NCBI GenBank assembly: GCA_946479255.1
Contig: CAMLFK010000020.1
Coordinates: 1 to 35,786, forward strand
DNA from: an uncultured Oxalobacteraceae bacterium
GTDB lineage: Bacteria; Pseudomonadota; Gammaproteobacteria; Burkholderiales; Burkholderiaceae
Reading direction: 5' to 3'
Length of the DNA: 35,786 bases
Part shown: positions 8,402 to 18,668 of the stretch, one piece after another
How positions within the stretch are numbered: position 1 is the first letter of the stretch
Layout: each line of letters begins with the position of its first letter
The notes under the pieces: model-generated
Databases searched by the model: none
Told to the model about the DNA's origin: nothing
What the model saw: the letters and a program-made list of their open reading frames with translations, nothing else
Translations under genes and position numbers: made by a program

Positions 8402-8430
8402 TGTCATGGTGCGCATTGCGCACCATGACA
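8402..8430. terminator. Hairpin between convergent genes
   Basis: A perfect inverted repeat of 14 bases (8402-8415 against 8417-8430) centred on 8416; a stem of about 12 bp with a 5-nt loop can form. It lies between the stop of the GGDEF gene (8393) and the stop of the minus-strand gene (8437). No T-run follows on either strand, so the role as a bidirectional terminator is inferred from position. Confidence 0.55.
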
Positions 8431-8436
8431 GATCGA

Positions 8437-9036
<600 letters not shown>

Positions 9037-9156
9037 GGTTGGCAACAACATGCAAGCAATACTTCGCGTAAAGGTCCGTTTGCAGAGGCCGCCTCTGCTA
9101 TCCTGTCGGCTACCCTGGAAGTCGATTTACCACCTATCAAGCAGCACTGGACCGCC

Positions 9157-10788
9157 GTGCCGAAAAACGAAAAACCGAAGATCCTGGTCGTTAATGACGA
9201 TGCGGCAAGCCTGCTCGCCCTGACCAGCCTTCTCGACCAGTGGGCCAACGAATCCGGCTATGAGGTGATCTCGGCGCGGTCCGGCCACGAGGCCCTGCGC
9301 CAGGTACTGCTGCACGACTTCGCCGTGATCCTGCTCGACGTGAATATGCCCGGCATGGACGGCTTCGAGACCGCCGAAGCGATCCACCAGCGCGCCCGGT
9401 CGGCCGACATCCCGATCATTTTCGTGACCGCCTTCCTGGCCGATGAAATCGACCGCCTCAAGGCCTACCAGCGCGGCGCCGCCGACTTCCTGTTCACCCC
9501 GGTGATCCCGCAGATCCTGCGCGCCAAGGTGCAGGTCTTCGTCACCCTGGCCACCAAGAACGAAGAACTGCGCCGCCAGACCCATAAGCTGAGCCAGCGC
9601 ACGACCGAACTGACCGCCACCAACAAGCGCCTCACGCGCGAGATGGAAGAACGCCAGGCGGCCGAGCGCAAGAGCCACGCCAAGGACGAATTCCTGGCCA
9701 TGCTGGGCCACGAACTGCGCAATCCGCTGTCGGCCATCAGCAGCGCCGCCGCACTGATCGGCCTGCCCGCGGCCGGCCCCGAAACCATCGGGCGCGCCAA
9801 GGCCATCATCCAGCGCCAGAGCCGGCACTTGTCGCGCATCGTCGACGACCTGCTCGACCTGTCGCGCGCCATGTCAGGCAAGATCCTGCTGTCGCGCCAT
9901 CCACTAGACGTGTCGGCGCTGCTGTCCTCCTGCCTCGACACCTTCCGCGCCACCGGGCGCACCAATAGCTATATATTGAACGTGAACATGCGTCCAGGCT
10001 GGGTCGACGGCGACGCCACCCGGCTGGAACAGATTGCCACCAACCTGATCGACAACGCCCTCAAGTACACGCCAGCCGGCGGCACCATCGATATTTCGGC
10101 CGGCCAAGAAGGTGGCGAGATCGTCATGACGGTGCGCGATTCCGGCGTCGGCATTTCGGCCGACCTGCTGCCGCAGGTGTTCGACGTCTTCGTGCAGGGC
10201 AGTATCACCATCGACCGTTCCCAGGGCGGCCTCGGCATTGGCCTGGCGCTGGTGCGCCGCCTGGTGGAACTGCACGGCGGCAGTGTCAGCGCGCACAGTG
10301 ATGGCGCCGACTGCGGCAGCACCTTCACCATCCGCCTGCCCTGCGTGGCCCCGGCCCTGCAGGGCGAGCCGCAGCTGGCCGACCGCGTCGACGCCGACAA
10401 GCCGACCATATTGCTCATCGAAGACAACGACGACGGCCGCGAAATGATGGCCACCATGCTGGGCGCCTACGGCTATGCGATCCGCCAGGCGGCCGACGGC
10501 GTGCAAGGGGTGCGGCTGGCCGGCGCCCACCTGCCCGACGTGGCCCTGGTCGACATCGGCCTGCCCGGCATCGACGGCTACGAAGTAGCGCGGCGCCTGC
10601 GCAAGAACGACGACACCAGCCACATCAAGCTGATCGCCCTGACCGGTTACGGCCTGGCCGACGACCAGCGGCGGGTGCTCGAAGCCGGCTTCGACATGCA
10701 CCTGGTCAAGCCGGTCGATATCAAGCTGCTGCTCGACGCCATCGGCCGCTGCGCCGCCACGCAGACCGCCCCGGCAACCCACAGATAA
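9157..10788 (+). CDS. Hybrid histidine kinase REC-HisKA-HATPase-REC
   Basis: 543 residues, cytoplasmic. Receiver 1 (about 7-125) has acceptor D61 (LLDVNMPG), but the usual Lys-Pro is FTP (T114), so its switch lysine is missing. A coiled coil (about 130-175) joins it to HisKA with H185 (MLGHELRNPLSAI), HATPase_c (NLIDNALKYTP, DSGVGI, GLGIGLALV) and receiver 2 (IEDNDDG, VDIGLPGIDG, VKPVD) at the C-terminus. The start is the GTG at 9157: no ATG, GTG or TTG lies in frame between the promoter's predicted +1 and this codon. Ribosome site is weak. With a receiver at the N-terminus as input, it probably takes phosphoryl groups or contacts from another kinase; several are encoded nearby. The sensorless HisKA_3 kinase gene follows after 92 bases. 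Confidence 0.92.
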   Translation: MPKNEKPKILVVNDDAASLLALTSLLDQWANESGYEVISARSGHEALRQVLLHDFAVILLDVNMPGMDGFETAEAIHQRARSADIPIIFVTAFLADEIDRLKAYQRGAADFLFTPVIPQILRAKVQVFVTLATKNEELRRQTHKLSQRTTELTATNKRLTREMEERQAAERKSHAKDEFLAMLGHELRNPLSAISSAAALIGLPAAGPETIGRAKAIIQRQSRHLSRIVDDLLDLSRAMSGKILLSRHPLDVSALLSSCLDTFRATGRTNSYILNVNMRPGWVDGDATRLEQIATNLIDNALKYTPAGGTIDISAGQEGGEIVMTVRDSGVGISADLLPQVFDVFVQGSITIDRSQGGLGIGLALVRRLVELHGGSVSAHSDGADCGSTFTIRLPCVAPALQGEPQLADRVDADKPTILLIEDNDDGREMMATMLGAYGYAIRQAADGVQGVRLAGAHLPDVALVDIGLPGIDGYEVARRLRKNDDTSHIKLIALTGYGLADDQRRVLEAGFDMHLVKPVDIKLLLDAIGRCAATQTAPATHR

Positions 10789-10880
10789 ACCCGGCGCGCC
10801 CCCTCTGTACTGGACGCGCAAACGGACAACGGCCGGAAGCAAGCTGTTGTATGATTTGGGAAACTTTCGAAGAGCCCAGC

Positions 10881-11597
10881 ATGAATGCACCGGCCCCCCA
10901 GGCAACTGATCCGCAACGCCCACGCCAAGCCGACCCGCACAGCGCCGACCTGGCCGAGCTGCTCGGCCACGTCATCAACTGCTGGGACGACGACCGGCGC
11001 CAGCTGGCCCGCAAGATGCACGACAGCCTGGGCTCGACCATGACGGCGCTGACCATGCACCTGGCGCTGCTGACCCAGCACCTGCCGCAGGAAAAGGTAC
11101 TGCAGGACCGCGCCGCGCAGATGAAAAATCTGCTGATGAACATCATTAACACCAACCGCGACCTGCAGCTCGGGCTGTGGAACGACAAGCTCGAATTCCT
11201 CGGCATCAAGGCGGCCATCAGCGAACTGGTGGCCCACTTCAACCAGCAGCACGGCAAGAAGGCACGGGTCAGCCTGCCGGACGAAGACCCCAGCTACAGC
11301 GCCGAGCAAGGCGTGGCGCTGCTGCGCTGCGTGGAAGAAGGCCTGTCCAATGTCGTGGCGCACAGCCAGGCCACCGACATCGACGTGGTGCTGGATGACA
11401 ATGACGAGGCCATCATGCTGAGCGTGCGCGACAACGGCGTCGGCCCCGGCGGCTACGACTTCACCAGTCTCGACTGCCACGGCCTGCGCCTGGTGCGCGC
11501 GCGCGCCCGGCACCTGGGCGGCGAACTGACCCTGGCGCCGGCCGGCCAGCAAGGTACGCTGCTGCGCGTCACCCTGCCCAAGACCGCCCCTGTGTAA
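10881..11597 (+). CDS. Sensorless HisKA_3 (NarX-type) histidine kinase
   Basis: 238 residues, no TM or recognisable sensor domain. H-box of the HisKA_3 type with H47 (RQLARKMHDSLGSTMTAL), then a HATPase_c domain (N-box EEGLSNVVAHS, G1 DNGVGPGG, G2 HGLRLVRARARHLGG). Such kinases normally pair with LuxR/NarL-type regulators, yet none is encoded in this window. The ATG at 10881, with GAAGAG upstream, is preferred; the frame also has an ATG at 10851, whose first bases form part of a TATGAT sequence. Its stop lies two bases from the stop of the convergent NDH-2 gene. Signal and partner are unknown; it may take its input through protein contacts with the upstream hybrid kinase. Confidence 0.85.
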   Translation: MNAPAPQATDPQRPRQADPHSADLAELLGHVINCWDDDRRQLARKMHDSLGSTMTALTMHLALLTQHLPQEKVLQDRAAQMKNLLMNIINTNRDLQLGLWNDKLEFLGIKAAISELVAHFNQQHGKKARVSLPDEDPSYSAEQGVALLRCVEEGLSNVVAHSQATDIDVVLDDNDEAIMLSVRDNGVGPGGYDFTSLDCHGLRLVRARARHLGGELTLAPAGQQGTLLRVTLPKTAPV

Positions 11598-11599
11598 GG

Positions 11600-12898
11600 T
11601 CAGTGCAGCTTCACCAATGGCTTACTGCGCTTGATCAGGAAGCGGGCCAGGCCCAGCACGCCGGTGCGCAAGGCGCCCATCACCGCCGCATGGTGCATCA
11701 GGTGCAGGCTCACGTACATCATCCGTGCGAAAGTTCCCTCGACAAACCAGCTCAAGCCCTTGAGCGAACCCATCAAGCTGCCCACCGTCGTGGTATGCCC
11801 GAAGGACACCAGCGAACCGTAGTCGCGGTATTCATAGGGCTTGTCGGATGGCGGCTTGCCCCTGGCGAGTTTCAGCAGGCGGTCAGCCAGGTAATCGGCC
11901 TGCTGGTGCGCCGCCTGCGCGCGCGGCGGCACCTGCTTGCCCTCCGGGTCGACAAACGCCGCGCAATCGCCCAGCGCGTAGATGAACGGCATGCCGCGCA
12001 CCTGCAAGCTGCCTTCCACCTGGATCTGCCCACCCTTGTTCACCGGCAGGCCCATCTGGCCCAGGAACTCGGGCGCGCGGATGCCGGCCGCCCACACGCA
12101 CAGGTCGGCCGGATACACCTTGCCCTCATTGTCGGTGACCTGGCCGGGGCCGATTCCGGTGACGCGGCAGTTGGTTTGCACCGCGATATAGCGCTGTTCG
12201 AGCAGCTTATGGGCAGCGGCCGAGACCCGCTCTTCGAGCGGCGCCAGGATGCGCGGCGCGCCCTCCAGCAAGGTGATGCGTACATCGCGTTGCGGCTGCA
12301 GGTGCTCGAAACCATAGCTGGCGTAGACCCCGCTGGCCTCGCGCAGCTCGGCCGCCAGTTCGACGCCGGTGGCGCCGCCGCCGATGATGACGATATCGAC
12401 GCCGGCCGAAGGATCGGCCGGTTTGCGCGTCTCGGCATGCACCAGCAGCTTTAACAACTGCAGGCGGAAGCGCTCGGCGTCTTCGGTGGCGTTGAGTGAA
12501 ATGGTATGTTCGCGCGCGCCCGGCACGCCGAAGTAATTGCTAGTACTGCCCACTGCGATGACCAGGTGGGTGAACCCGATGGTCCGTTCCGGCAGCAGCT
12601 GCTCGCCCTGTTCGGTCTGCACCGGCGCCACCGTGATGCGGCGGCTGGCCGCGTCCAGCGCGCACAAGGCGCCGTAGACATAGGTGAAGTTATTATCGTG
12701 CGCCAGCATCTGGTAGGACAAACCCTCCTGATGGATGTCCAGCGTGCCCGCCGCCACTTCATGCAGCGAGGGCTTCCAGATGTGCGACTGGCGGCTATCG
12801 ACCAGCATCACGTTTGCCCGGCCCAGCTTGCGGCCCAGTTTGCTGGCCAGCTCCAGGCCGCCAGCTCCACCACCGACAATGACGATATTACTTCGCAA
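11600..12898 (-). CDS. ndh: Type II NADH dehydrogenase (NDH-2)
   Basis: 432 residues, a two-dinucleotide-fold flavoprotein that oxidises NADH and reduces quinone at the inner face of the membrane without pumping protons. N-terminal FAD motif VIVGGGAGG at 6-14; second (NADH) motif VIIGGGATGVELAAEL in the middle; C-terminal FAD motif ALGDCA; the amphipathic C-terminal helices typical of membrane-attached NDH-2 (GLSWFVEGTFARMMYVSLHLM). The start is a TTG at 12898 (TTGCGAAGTAAT) with GGGAG seven bases upstream, so that the FAD motif begins at the N-terminus as usual. Convergent with the kinase gene. Length is normal for the family. Confidence 0.92.
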   Translation of the reverse strand: MRSNIVIVGGGAGGLELASKLGRKLGRANVMLVDSRQSHIWKPSLHEVAAGTLDIHQEGLSYQMLAHDNNFTYVYGALCALDAASRRITVAPVQTEQGEQLLPERTIGFTHLVIAVGSTSNYFGVPGAREHTISLNATEDAERFRLQLLKLLVHAETRKPADPSAGVDIVIIGGGATGVELAAELREASGVYASYGFEHLQPQRDVRITLLEGAPRILAPLEERVSAAAHKLLEQRYIAVQTNCRVTGIGPGQVTDNEGKVYPADLCVWAAGIRAPEFLGQMGLPVNKGGQIQVEGSLQVRGMPFIYALGDCAAFVDPEGKQVPPRAQAAHQQADYLADRLLKLARGKPPSDKPYEYRDYGSLVSFGHTTTVGSLMGSLKGLSWFVEGTFARMMYVSLHLMHHAAVMGALRTGVLGLARFLIKRSKPLVKLH

Positions 12899-12975
12899 GA
12901 GCCACTCCCGTCTGTTGAGTTAGCTCGTAGTCTACTATGCAGTGGCGGAACTTGCTGCCACTGAATGCGAAATGA

Positions 12976-13467
<492 letters not shown>

Positions 13468-13561
13468 GATGAGCCTCTTATTGTGAATGACGTTCCCGAA
13501 CAAGCGAAACGATAAAAATAGTTTAGCAGAGGCAATCAAAAACTCTGTACGCCAGCACACA

Positions 13562-13584
13562 CAGTTACACCAGTTACATATGTA
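13562..13584. promoter_or_regulatory. Direct repeat and palindrome between divergent genes
   Basis: CAGTTACA occurs at 13562-13569 and again at 13571-13578 (period 9), and TACATATGTA at 13575-13584 is a perfect palindrome. They sit between the secreted His-rich protein gene (minus, start 13467) and the small lipoprotein gene (plus, start 13662). A regulator site is plausible; no consensus is recognised. Confidence 0.35.
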
Positions 13585-13661
13585 TCAGGCACTTTATATC
13601 GGGCAATCCGGCGCCACCAGGCCTCCGCCGTGACTATGATGATGTTTTTAAGGGGAACGCC

Positions 13662-13808
13662 ATGAAACGGACCCATCATGGGTTGCTATTGCTGGTCGGC
13701 GCCTGCCTGCTGTTGCTGGTGGCTGGCTGCGGCGACAAGCACGAGCCCTTGAAGCCGACCGTGATCCTGAGCACTGCGCTGAGCACTGCGCTGAGCGCCG
13801 CACGCTGA
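13662..13808 (+). CDS. Very small lipoprotein, 48 aa
   Basis: Translation gives a basic start (MKRTHHG), a hydrophobic run and a lipobox LVAGC at residues 19-23, so the mature protein starts at Cys23 with GDKHEPLKP; Gly+2 and Asp+3 do not give a clear sorting signal. The mature part is only 26 residues, ending in a duplicated LSTA segment. The ribosome site AAGGGGA lies 6 bases before the ATG. Entericidin-like and other tiny lipoproteins have this design, but I cannot assign a family. It is transcribed toward the RhlE-type gene (82 bases away). Confidence 0.72.
   Translation: MKRTHHGLLLLVGACLLLLVAGCGDKHEPLKPTVILSTALSTALSAAR
13767..13796. repeat. 12-bp tandem repeat, 2.5 units
   Basis: CTGAGCACTGCG occurs twice exactly and is followed by CTGAGC, inside the 3' end of the small lipoprotein gene, where it duplicates an LSTA motif. 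Confidence 0.85.
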
Positions 13809-13889
13809 CAGGAGAATCGCCCGGCAATTGCGCTGGTCCGCGCCGGACAGGGTAAACTGTTGCCTTCTATTGCTTGCAGGTCCTTGTCC

Positions 13890-15161
<1,272 letters not shown>

Positions 15162-15189
15162 AACGCAACAATTGCCGCATCCCCCCGTC

Positions 15190-15509
15190 AACCCTGGGGT
15201 CTGTGCCCACATTGTTATACGAGCTGATCCGCAAAACGCCAAATATGCGCCGCCATCAACTTATTCGCCGGCAGCGGGGCCCTGCTTATCGCTCCCACAC
15301 CCGTTAATCCCCTTCCTATAATCGGGCTTGCGATAAGCCGTATTCAGATCGGCCACAGCGGCCTTCTCCCCGGGGTCAATGCCCACATTGATATACAAAC
15401 TCAGCGGGAACGCCAATATTTCAGCTCCTACCCGGTGAAGCTTTTGCCGATAATCGAGTTATTTGTACTGACGAGCTCGTATATCAATGTGGGCAGTGAC
15501 CCCAGGGTT
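15190..15509. repeat. 320-bp element bounded by 36-bp inverted repeats, with a third internal copy
   Basis: The left end (15190-15225) and the reverse complement of the right end (15474-15509) match at 33 of 36 positions. Each copy has the core CCCTGGGGTC..TGCCCACATTG.TATACGAGCT, shown here in the left-end orientation, reading inward. A third copy in the same orientation as the left end lies at 15372-15396 (24 of 25 identical to the inverted right-end sequence). DNA inside the left and middle copies shows further weak similarity (AACGCCAAATAT / AACGCCAATATT). There is no transposase ORF. The structure fits a non-autonomous, MITE-like or REP-related element, placed 28 bases after the helicase stop codon. 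Confidence 0.7.
15261..15458 (-). pseudogene. Open 65-codon segment inside the inverted-repeat element, possible gene remnant
   Basis: Between two in-frame stops (TAA at 15461-15459 and TAA at 15263-15261) the minus strand reads without interruption through the middle repeat copy, giving protein-like text such as HRVGAEILAFPLSLYINVG and VADLNTAYRKPDYRKG. There is no ATG start; only a TTG is possible. I do not recognise the sequence. It may be the decayed end of a gene captured by the element, or chance. Confidence 0.3.
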
Positions 15510-15766
15510 GGCTGCGGTGGCGTGATGCGACGATTCGTTGCGTTTTTGCCGAAGAAGTCGGATCGGGAAGGGAAGGCGTTGCTTGAGTGCGCTTGGCCGA
15601 ACAGTCGGCTTCGCTTGAGACGCTCGCGTCGACGAAGTGCGGACGACCGAGGTACGCTGGTGTCAGTCCTGGACAGGATTGCCTGGAGTGGCGACTCTCA
15701 TCAGCCAGTCCAGGGAAGGCGGTCTTTCGTGCGGCATCGATGTATCGGCGCGCGCACCGGGGCGCA
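15510..15766. other. Unassigned intergenic stretch between the repeat element and the acyltransferase gene
   Basis: About 257 bases with no supported gene, no terminator and no clear promoter. Frames are open on both strands, but without a plausible start and ribosome site. It may belong to the repeat element or be the 3' region of the minus-strand gene ending at 15767. Confidence 0.4.
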
Positions 15767-18448
15767 TTACTGCAAGAGCAGGCGCATGTGCGTCGTCTCG
15801 TCACGGGCCGCCGGCGTAATTTCGAAGCCAAGCTTGCGCGCCAGCTTGACGATGCGGGTGTTCTGCGGCAGCGCTTCGCCGACGATCTCGCGCGTGCCCC
15901 TTGCCCGGCAATACTCGATCAGGCGCTGCAGCAGCATGGTGCCCAGCCCCTGCCCTTTGAGGTCCGAACGTACCGTCACCGCGAATTCGGCCGACACATT
16001 GTCCGGGTCGGCCACGATACGGCCCACCGCCAGCGTTTCGTGCAGGCCATTCCCAGCGGGGCGCGTTGCGATCAGCGCCATCTCGCGGTCGTAATCGATC
16101 TGGGTGAAGCGCGCCAGCTGCGAGGCATTGAGCTCGCGTACCCGTACGAACATCCGGTAGCGCACGTCCTCAAGGCTGAGCGCTTCGAAGAAGGCCACAT
16201 GCGCCGGCCCGTCCTCGGGGCGGATCGGGCGCACCGTCAAGGGCTGGCCGTGCCACATCACCTGCTCTTCCAGTTCGCGCGGATAGGGCCGAATCGCCAG
16301 GCGGTCGAGCGAACTGGCGGAACGGTCGGCCAGCGCCACCCGCATGCGCGCGTCCAGCACGAGCGCGCCGCTGCCGTCGGCCAGCAGCGGGTTGATATCG
16401 AGTTCGGCCAGTTCGGGCAGGTCGGCCACCAGCTGCGACACCTGCATCAGCGCGTGGACGATGGCGTCAATATTGGCCGGCGCGCGGTTGCGGTAGCCGG
16501 CCAGGAGCCGGGCCACGCGCGTGCGCGAGATCAGGTCGCGCGCCAGCACCACGTTCAGGGGCGGCAGCGCCACCGCATGGTCGGCCATGACCTCGACCGC
16601 GATGCCGCCCTGGCCGAACAGGATCACCGGGCCGAACACCGGGTCGGTGGCCACCCCGACGATCAGTTCGTGGGCATCGGGCCGGCGCGCCATCTGCTGC
16701 ACCGAAAAGCCTTCGATGCGGGCTTCGGGATGAAGCTCGGCCACCCGCCGCAGCATGCTCCCGGCGGCTGCGCGCACCGCGGCAATGCTGTCGAGGTCGA
16801 GCGCCACGCCGCCCACATCGGTTTTATGGGTAATGTCGGGCGAGAGAATCTTGAGGGCGACCGGAAAGCCGATCTGGCCGGCGCCATGCACCGCTTCGTC
16901 CACATCGCGGGCGATGCGGGTCTGCACCACGGACAGGCCGTAGGCCGCCAGCACGCCCTTGGTTTCGGGCTCGGACAGGATGGTGCGCCCGCTCGATAGC
17001 GCCGCGGTGACGATGGCGCGCGCACCAGGACGGTCGGCCTGGCCATTGCCGCAGTCGGCCGGCGGCACCTGCATCAGCAGGTCCTGGTTGCGCTTGTACT
17101 GGACGATCTGCAGATAGGCGCTGACCGCTTCCTCGGGCGTGCCGAAGGTCGGCAGGCCGGACTCGGAGAAGATGCGGCGCGCTTCGGCCACGGCGGCTCC
17201 GCCCAGCCAGCACGAGAGGATGTTGCGCGAACTGCCGTGGGCGAGCGGTGCCAGCGCGCGGGCGATTTCGTCGCTGGGCACGATGGCGGTGGGCGCGTGA
17301 ATCAGCAACACCGCGTCGCACTGCGGGTCTTCCAGCAGGACCTCCAGCGCGCGCACATAGCGTTCGGCCGGCGCGTCGCCGATGATGTCGACCGGGTTGG
17401 CGCGCGACCAGGTGGGCGGGAGGATCTGGTCCAGGCGGCGCAGGGTCTGGTCAGACAGGACGGCCAGGCGCCCGCCGCCGGCCACGGCGGCATCGGTGGC
17501 CATCACGCCCGGCCCGCCGCCATTGGTCAGGATCATCAGGCGCTCGCCGAACAGCGCGCGCGCATGGGCCAGCGTTTCGACCGCCGCGAACAGGTCCTCG
17601 GTGCCGTGCACGCGCAGCATGCCGGCGCGGCGGATGGCGGCGTCGTAGACCTCATCGGCACCGGCCAGCGCGCCGGTATGCGAGGCGGCTGCGCGCGCAC
17701 CCTCGGCCATGCGCCCGGCCTTGAGCACCAGGGTCGGCTTGGTGCGGGCCGCGGCGCGCGCGGCCGACATGAACTTGCGCGCATGGCGCACGTCTTCCAT
17801 ATACATCAGGATGGCACTGGTGGCCGGGTCGCTGGCCAGGTAGTCGAGCAGGTCGCCAAAATCGATGTCGGCGCTGTCGCCCAGCGAAATGAACTTGGAA
17901 AAGCCGATGCCGCGCGCCTTGGCCCAGTCCAGCACCCCGGTCACCAGCGCGCCCGACTGCGACACGAAGGCGAGCCTGCCGGGCAGCGCGCCGGTGTGGG
18001 CGAAGCTGGCGTTCAGGCTGTGGCCCGGCACCAGCAGCCCGACGCAGTTGGGGCCCAGGAGGCGCAGCACGTAAGGGCGGGCCGCGTCGAGCGCGGCCTG
18101 GCGCAGGGTGCGGCCCTGGACGTCGCGGATGCTGTTCAGGCCCGCCGTCAGGATCACCGCCGCGCGGGTGCCGCGTTCGCCCAGCTGGCGCACCAGCGCC
18201 GGCACGGTGGCCGCCGGCGTGCAGATGACGGCCAGCTCGGGTGCTTCCGGCAGCGCGTCGATCGTGGAATAAGTGGCCAGGCCGGCCAGCTCGCGGTACT
18301 TGGGATTGACCGGGTACACCGGGCCGGCAAAGCCGCCGGCGACGATGTTGCGCAGGACCGTCGTCCCCACGCTGTGCGCACGCTCGGATGCCCCGATGAT
18401 GGCCACCGATCGGGGCGCAAACAGCTGCCGCAGGTTCCTGACGCTCAT
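15767..18448 (-). CDS. Pat/PatZ-type protein acetyltransferase (NDP-forming acyl-CoA synthetase-like domain plus GNAT)
   Basis: 893 residues. Residues 1-450 are CoA-binding and succinyl-CoA-ligase-like domains (LFAPRSVAIIGAS, VYPVNPKY, GPNCVGL, VSQSGALVTGVLDWA, ILTNGGGPGVM), 480-700 an ATP-grasp domain (GFPVALKILSPDITHKTDVGGV, ELDINPLLA), and the C-terminal 170 a GNAT domain with GQGLGTMLLQRLIEY. This is the architecture of Pat/PatZ, which acetylates and silences acetyl-CoA synthetase. The histidine that carries phosphate in ADP-forming acetyl-CoA synthetases is present here as H257 (ASHTGALAG), so ligase activity cannot be excluded. Start is the ATG at 18448 with GAGG nine bases upstream; a TTG at 18454 is the alternative. 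Confidence 0.9.
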   Translation of the reverse strand: MSVRNLRQLFAPRSVAIIGASERAHSVGTTVLRNIVAGGFAGPVYPVNPKYRELAGLATYSTIDALPEAPELAVICTPAATVPALVRQLGERGTRAAVILTAGLNSIRDVQGRTLRQAALDAARPYVLRLLGPNCVGLLVPGHSLNASFAHTGALPGRLAFVSQSGALVTGVLDWAKARGIGFSKFISLGDSADIDFGDLLDYLASDPATSAILMYMEDVRHARKFMSAARAAARTKPTLVLKAGRMAEGARAAASHTGALAGADEVYDAAIRRAGMLRVHGTEDLFAAVETLAHARALFGERLMILTNGGGPGVMATDAAVAGGGRLAVLSDQTLRRLDQILPPTWSRANPVDIIGDAPAERYVRALEVLLEDPQCDAVLLIHAPTAIVPSDEIARALAPLAHGSSRNILSCWLGGAAVAEARRIFSESGLPTFGTPEEAVSAYLQIVQYKRNQDLLMQVPPADCGNGQADRPGARAIVTAALSSGRTILSEPETKGVLAAYGLSVVQTRIARDVDEAVHGAGQIGFPVALKILSPDITHKTDVGGVALDLDSIAAVRAAAGSMLRRVAELHPEARIEGFSVQQMARRPDAHELIVGVATDPVFGPVILFGQGGIAVEVMADHAVALPPLNVVLARDLISRTRVARLLAGYRNRAPANIDAIVHALMQVSQLVADLPELAELDINPLLADGSGALVLDARMRVALADRSASSLDRLAIRPYPRELEEQVMWHGQPLTVRPIRPEDGPAHVAFFEALSLEDVRYRMFVRVRELNASQLARFTQIDYDREMALIATRPAGNGLHETLAVGRIVADPDNVSAEFAVTVRSDLKGQGLGTMLLQRLIEYCRARGTREIVGEALPQNTRIVKLARKLGFEITPAARDETTHMRLLLQ

Positions 18449-18668
18449 GCTCAATGTCCTCGTGGCGGTGGCTGGGCAGCTTGGACAGCCTCAGCGAAGC
18501 AGGGATTGAAACACGATGCCCATTTAGTCGGCGCGGCAATGACAAACGGCCTGATTGCCAAAGCCCTGATTGAGCGATCACAAAGCTCTGCGCTGATGTG
18601 GGAACATGCGGCTGGGCCGGAAGTCTTACCCTTGCCCCTCCCCTGTCCATCACTCCAAGGAGACCGCC

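Noticed and set aside
15484..15831. 115-codon minus-strand frame between the repeat element and the Pat gene
   Set aside because: It overlaps the end of the Pat gene in another frame, passes through the inverted repeat and has no start signal; kept only as an unassigned stretch.
18550..18572. CCTGATTG occurring twice with a 15-base period upstream of the Pat gene
   Set aside because: Too short, and not placed against a recognisable promoter; likely chance.
18565..18590. Possible CRP-like site before the Pat gene
   Set aside because: Only one half-site (TGTGA on the minus strand) matches; the second half does not.
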